A stretch of 9,999 bases of DNA from Acidimicrobiaceae bacterium (GTDB lineage: Bacteria > Actinomycetota > Acidimicrobiia > Acidimicrobiales > UBA8190), in contig DMNK01000156.1 of NCBI GenBank assembly GCA_003453695.1, positions 20,295 through 30,293 on the forward strand. The letters are read 5' to 3'. A program made the translations under genes and the position numbers. Below, in pieces: positions 6,685 to 9,999 of the stretch. Each line of letters opens with the position of its first letter. The stretch's first letter is position 1. The notes beneath the pieces are model-generated. The model did no database searches and was not told the origin of the DNA. It worked only from the letters and a program-made list of their open reading frames with translations.

Positions 6685-7734
6685 TCAGCCCAGGAACACC
6701 CCGGCCACGTCGCGGTGCAGGTCGAGGTCCACGGTCTTGGCCTGCGCCACCGCCTCGGCGATGGGCACCCGGACGATGTCGGTCCCCCGCAGCGCCACCA
6801 TCTTCCCGAAGTCCCCGTCGTGGACGCACCCCACCGCCTCCACCCCGAAGCGGGTGGCGAGGACGCGGTCGAAGGCGGTGGGCGTGCCACCGCGCTGGAT
6901 GTGGCCCAGCGTCGTCACCCGGGCTTCGAACCCGGTGCGCGACTCGATCTCGTCGGCGAGCCAGCCCCCGATCCCGCCCAGCCGGGCGTGACCGAACTGG
7001 TCGGTGGCGGGACTCGATCCGGCGCGCCGCGCCCGCTCGAGATCCTCGCCCTCCTGGGGCAGGGCGCCCTCGGACACGACGACGATGGACGAGAAGCGGC
7101 CGCCGGCGTGTCGCCGGCGCAGCCGCTCGCACACCTCGGCGACGTCGAAGGGCACCTCGGGCACGAGGATCTCCGCGGCGCCGCCGGCGATGCCGGCATG
7201 GGTGGCGATCCACCCGGCGTGGCGCCCCATGACCTCGCACACGATGACGCGGTGGTGCGACTCGGCGGTGGTACGCAGCCGGTCGATGGCATCGGTGGCG
7301 GTCTGCACGGCCGTGTCGAAACCGAAGGTGACGTCGGTGCCCGACAGGTCGTTGTCGATGGTCTTCGGCACCCCCACCACCTGCACGCCGAAGGCGCCGA
7401 GCTTGTCGGCCACGCCCAGCGTGTCCTCACCGCCCACGGCCACCACGGCGTCGACCCCGAGCTCGGCCAGGTTGGCCCGCAGCTTCTCCGGCCCGCCGTC
7501 CACGGCAAAGGGATTGGTGCGGGACGTGCCGAGGATGGTGCCGCCGATGGGGAGGATGTCGCGACAGCGGGCCACGTCGAGCTCGACCGCCTGGGACTCG
7601 AGGGCGCCCTTCCACCCGTCGAGGAAGCCGATGGTGTCGTCGTGGTGCCGCAGCCGGGCGGTGAGCACCACCGCCCGGATCACGGCGTTCAATCCCGGGC
7701 AGTCGCCCCCGCCGGTGAGGATCCCGATGCGCAT
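6685..7734 (-). CDS. pfkA: 6-phosphofructokinase, actinobacterial type
   Basis: This enzyme phosphorylates fructose 6-phosphate to fructose 1,6-bisphosphate in glycolysis. From the ATG at 7734 it has 349 residues. Motifs in order are TGGGDCPGLNAVIR (7-20), GGTILGTSRTNP (64-75), GGEDTLG (101-107), PKTIDNDLSGTD (123-134) with catalytic D127, EVMGRHAGW (167-175), SEGALP, and GHIQRGGTP (277-285). Residues 104 and 124 in E. coli numbering are Asp and Lys, the pair typical of pyrophosphate-dependent enzymes. Some ATP-using Streptomyces homologues also have them, so the phosphoryl donor is not decided by sequence alone. The ATG is preferred over the GTG at 7743 because the protein normally begins MRIG and TAGGGT lies seven bases before the ATG. 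It follows the maltokinase homologue by 10 bases on the same strand. Confidence 0.95.
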   Translation of the reverse strand: MRIGILTGGGDCPGLNAVIRAVVLTARLRHHDDTIGFLDGWKGALESQAVELDVARCRDILPIGGTILGTSRTNPFAVDGGPEKLRANLAELGVDAVVAVGGEDTLGVADKLGAFGVQVVGVPKTIDNDLSGTDVTFGFDTAVQTATDAIDRLRTTAESHHRVIVCEVMGRHAGWIATHAGIAGGAAEILVPEVPFDVAEVCERLRRRHAGGRFSSIVVVSEGALPQEGEDLERARRAGSSPATDQFGHARLGGIGGWLADEIESRTGFEARVTTLGHIQRGGTPTAFDRVLATRFGVEAVGCVHDGDFGKMVALRGTDIVRVPIAEAVAQAKTVDLDLHRDVAGVFLG

Positions 7735-7741
7735 GGCGTGC

Positions 7742-7747
7742 ACCCTA
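7742..7747 (-). promoter_or_regulatory. Putative -10 element of a leaderless pfkA promoter, containing the upstream stop codon
   Basis: TAGGGT on the minus strand ends seven bases before the pfkA ATG, and its first three bases are the TAG stop of the preceding gene. If it is a real -10, pfkA has its own start point inside the treS-mak-pfkA run and can be transcribed without a leader. Confidence 0.45.
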
Positions 7748-9058
7748 GGCCCGAGACGCCCGCTCCAGCTCCAGGGCGGTCACGAGCAGGCGCACCGCTT
7801 CGCGCCCCGGCGGCACCAGGGTGGCGATGCCGGGCACGCCCAGGTAGCCGGCGAGGAACGACCTGCGGTTGCGCTGCTCCCAGGCGGCGGCCAGCTCGCC
7901 CAGCCCCTCGCTCCCGCTCGGGTCCCGCTCCTCGGCCGCCGAGGCGGCGACGTCGGTGAGCGACCACATCATGTCGGCCACGTCGGCGAGCGGCGTGCGA
8001 TAGGCGATGCCGTCGTCCTCGATGACCGGCGGCGACGGCCCTTGGGGCGCGGGCGGTGGCCAGCCTCCCGGGGCCAGGTCGCCGACGTACCAACCCTGCT
8101 CGGTGCGCCACACCTTCCCGAGACCGAAGTCCCCATGGGTCCGGATGGCGTCGGCGCTCTCGGGCAGCCGGTCCAGCGCCTCGAGCACGCTGAGCACGTC
8201 GGGCCGGTCCGACTGCTCGGGACGTCGAGCCGCCAGCGCGCCGTGCACGGCGTCGGCCCACACCTTCACGCCGGCGCGGCGCCTGCCGAAGGCGCGCTCG
8301 AGCGCCAGGTGCATGCGTGCCGCCATGGTCCCCAGACGATGGGCCTCGGCACCGAAGTCGCCTCCCGCCATCTCGGGCGGTCCCCCCGAGGCGTACAGGT
8401 CGCGCACCGACGTGAGCGCCAGCGCCCGGCCCGAGGACGGGCCGGCCAGGAGCTCCTGCACCACGCCCAGGTCCCACGGCCCCCTCCGCCATCGTGACAG
8501 CGGGGCGGCCACGTGGTTGAACCCGGCATCGTCGAGGGCGAACAGGGTGTCCACCTCGGGACGGGAACCGGGTGCGACGTCGTTGAACACCGTGAAGGAG
8601 AAGCGGTCCTCCATGGCCATGGTCACCGAGGCGTCGTCCATGCGCAGCTGGCGGACCAAGGCGGCGTCCACCCGGGCGCCGGCGACGTGGGCGAGCAGCA
8701 GGGCCGCCGTCTCGCTGTCGCGCAGGGCGTCGAACACGACAGCGTCGCCGTCGCCGTCGCCGACGATCCCGAGCACGACGTCCTCACCGTCGGCCAGGAC
8801 ACGCACCTGGTCGTCGGGGGAACGCAGCCCGAGGGGCACGTGCACCACCCGGGAGCCGACCTCGGCCACCACGTCGAGGAGCCCGGGGCGTCCCCGCCGC
8901 AGCTGCACGGCGTCGAGGACGGTGACCGGCGGGGTGTCGCCACCCCAGCCGTGGCGGCGGCCGACGTAGGCCGAGACCGCCCCGCCCAGGCCCGCCAGCG
9001 TCTCCTCGGCCACGGACCCGACCCCGGCCGCCGGCCCCGGTGTCCCGGCGCCGTTCAC
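7745..9058 (-). CDS. Maltokinase homologue, probably catalytically degenerate
   Basis: The family enzyme (Mak/Pep2) uses ATP to make maltose 1-phosphate for the GlgE glucan pathway and can form a complex with TreS. This 437-residue protein has a Mak-like N-terminal region (VTVLDAVQLRRGRPGLLDV, about 45-63), FNDVAPGSRPEVD (158-170) in place of the usual FRR-x-xPG-x-NPD stretch, an HGD motif at 308-310 and TPLADVADMMWSL (355-367) in place of the usual SPLRDVAGMLRSF. Several expected key residues are missing. The ATP-site lysine aligns with T156. HGDxHLGQ has become HGDFGLGK, losing the metal-binding residue. DFEGEP has become DLAPGG, keeping only D327. The protein also stops soon after the LELE stretch, without the usual RPDW-containing end. 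Its GTG start overlaps the treS stop as GTGA, so translation is probably coupled. A pseudokinase role is inferred; the family assignment is firm. Confidence 0.82.
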   Translation of the reverse strand: MNGAGTPGPAAGVGSVAEETLAGLGGAVSAYVGRRHGWGGDTPPVTVLDAVQLRRGRPGLLDVVAEVGSRVVHVPLGLRSPDDQVRVLADGEDVVLGIVGDGDGDAVVFDALRDSETAALLLAHVAGARVDAALVRQLRMDDASVTMAMEDRFSFTVFNDVAPGSRPEVDTLFALDDAGFNHVAAPLSRWRRGPWDLGVVQELLAGPSSGRALALTSVRDLYASGGPPEMAGGDFGAEAHRLGTMAARMHLALERAFGRRRAGVKVWADAVHGALAARRPEQSDRPDVLSVLEALDRLPESADAIRTHGDFGLGKVWRTEQGWYVGDLAPGGWPPPAPQGPSPPVIEDDGIAYRTPLADVADMMWSLTDVAASAAEERDPSGSEGLGELAAAWEQRNRRSFLAGYLGVPGIATLVPPGREAVRLLVTALELERASRA

Positions 9059-9999
9059 GACGGCGCCTCGCCGCCCGGGGGGCTCTGCGACGCCGGCTCG
9101 ACGCCGTCCGGCACACGGGTGGGACCGGGATCGGCGGGAGCGGCAGCAACGGCACCGCCGTCAGCCCGAGCGGCGTCAGCCGGGCCGGGCTCTCCGTGGA
9201 CTTCGGGCCGCAGCACCAGCTCGAACCAGTAGAAGCCGTAGGGACCCAGGGTGACGCTGTAGGTCTGGGTGGCGATCACGGGGAAGCGGACCCGTCCGAG
9301 CAGCTCGACCGGGGTCCGGCCCGCCCACTCCGTGAGGTCGAGGTCGGCGGGCTGGGCGAAGCGGCTCAGGTTGTGCACGCACAGCACCGGGTTCCCCGCA
9401 GCGCGCTCCACCCCGGCGTTGCGGCGCAGTCGCGTCCGGGCCGGGCGCGCCTCGGTGGTGGCGGCGTCGGAAGCCTCCGGGCTGCGCACGTAGGCGAGCA
9501 CCGACGGGTTGCCGCACGCCACGACGTCGAAGGTGCCCGTGCCGAACACCGGGAACTGCTTGCGGGTCTGGAGCATGCTCCGCATCCAGTGCAGGAACGA
9601 GCTCGGGTTGCGCTGCTCGGCCTCGACGTTCACGGCACCGAAGCCGTAGACGGGGTCCATGAGCGGCGGCAGGTAGAGCTGGGCGAAGTCGGCGCGGCTG
9701 AACCCGCCGTTTCGGTCCGGGCTCCACGGCATCGGGGTGCGCACCGAATCGCGGTCGCCCAGGTACACGTTGTCGCCCATGAGCAGCTCGTCGCCGTAGT
9801 AGATGAAGGGGCTGCCCGGGAGGGAGAAGAGCAGGGCGTTGAGCAGCTCCGCCAGGCGCCGGTCGCCGTCGAGCAGCGGCGCCAGGCGCCGGCCGATGCC
9901 CATGTGGCGTCGCATGCGGGGGTCCTTCACGTACTCCGCCACCATGTAGTCGCGCTCCTCCTCCGAGACCTTCTCGAGGGTGAGCTCGTCGTGGTTGCG
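9055..9999 (-). CDS. treS: Trehalose synthase TreS, C-terminal part (runs off the window)
   Basis: This is the last 314 residues of the GH13 enzyme that interconverts maltose and trehalose. The frame is open to the window edge, so the N-terminal half and first two catalytic acids are outside. It begins with RNHDELTLEKVSEEERDYM, which includes the catalytic-site His-Asp of the NHDE motif. Then come RRLAPLLDGDRR, the SPFIYYGDELLMGDN motif, LGDRDSVRTPMPWSPDRNGGFS and YLPPLMDPVYGFGAVNVEAEQRNPSS, all typical of TreS. The C-terminal beta domain carries an atypical Ala/Arg-rich insert of about 30 residues (9394-9483) before LCVHNLSRFAQP. After the usual end GPYGFYWFELV come about 50 residues of Ala/Pro/Gly-rich sequence. 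The stop overlaps the next gene's GTG. TreS and Mak are fused in some bacteria. Confidence 0.95.
   Translation of the reverse strand, partial: RNHDELTLEKVSEEERDYMVAEYVKDPRMRRHMGIGRRLAPLLDGDRRLAELLNALLFSLPGSPFIYYGDELLMGDNVYLGDRDSVRTPMPWSPDRNGGFSRADFAQLYLPPLMDPVYGFGAVNVEAEQRNPSSFLHWMRSMLQTRKQFPVFGTGTFDVVACGNPSVLAYVRSPEASDAATTEARPARTRLRRNAGVERAAGNPVLCVHNLSRFAQPADLDLTEWAGRTPVELLGRVRFPVIATQTYSVTLGPYGFYWFELVLRPEVHGEPGPADAARADGGAVAAAPADPGPTRVPDGVEPASQSPPGGEAPS

Noticed and set aside
7735..7743. GTG at 7743 as the pfkA start
   Set aside because: It would begin within the proposed -10 hexamer and add three residues before the conserved MRIG start; the ATG at 7734 fits better.
6715..7959. A 414-codon plus-strand frame opposite pfkA
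   Set aside because: A shadow of pfkA with His/Gly/Asp-rich sequence and no domain.
8746..8765. Short GTCGCC tandem repeat in the maltokinase homologue
   Set aside because: Only about three units, explained by the coding of a Gly-Asp run.

Overview
The window is high-GC (roughly 70% by eye) bacterial DNA, coding almost end to end. It holds eight recognisable genes and no rRNA, tRNA, CRISPR array or insertion sequence that I can see. The gene content (actinobacterial-type 6-phosphofructokinase, cysteine desulfurase next to MnmA and LigA, trehalose synthase next to a maltokinase homologue), the many GTG starts, the scarcity of Shine-Dalgarno sequences and the apparent leaderless promoters point to an Actinomycetota chromosome. 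A deep lineage such as Acidimicrobiia is my guess, not a proof.

Left part (1-4760): on the minus strand run a cysteine desulfurase (4759-3635), the tRNA 2-thiouridylase mnmA (1995-931) and the start of NAD-dependent DNA ligase ligA (878 to beyond base 1). The desulfurase probably supplies the sulfur that MnmA puts on U34 of Lys/Glu/Gln tRNAs. A plus-strand gene (2175-3608) sits between the first two. It encodes a GGDEF diguanylate cyclase with an intact product-inhibition site, one C-terminal membrane span and a low-complexity His/Gly/Gln tail predicted to lie outside the membrane.

Middle (4842-6561): a four-helix membrane protein of unknown role (minus) is divergent from galT (plus). The 220-base region between them may carry a short leader peptide that overlaps the galT start codon.

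Right part (6685-9999): a minus-strand sugar cluster reads, in transcription order, treS (5' end outside the window), a maltokinase homologue overlapping it by four bases, and a 6-phosphofructokinase. The treS fragment keeps its active-site NHDE motif. The maltokinase homologue has lost several residues expected for catalysis, so it may be a pseudokinase partner of TreS.

The most notable observations are the degenerate maltokinase homologue, a TANNNT hexamer 6-8 bases upstream of four of the minus-strand start codons (the expected layout of leaderless promoters), the tailed GGDEF protein placed inside the thiolation/ligase cluster, and a cysteine desulfurase lacking the usual active-site glutamine.
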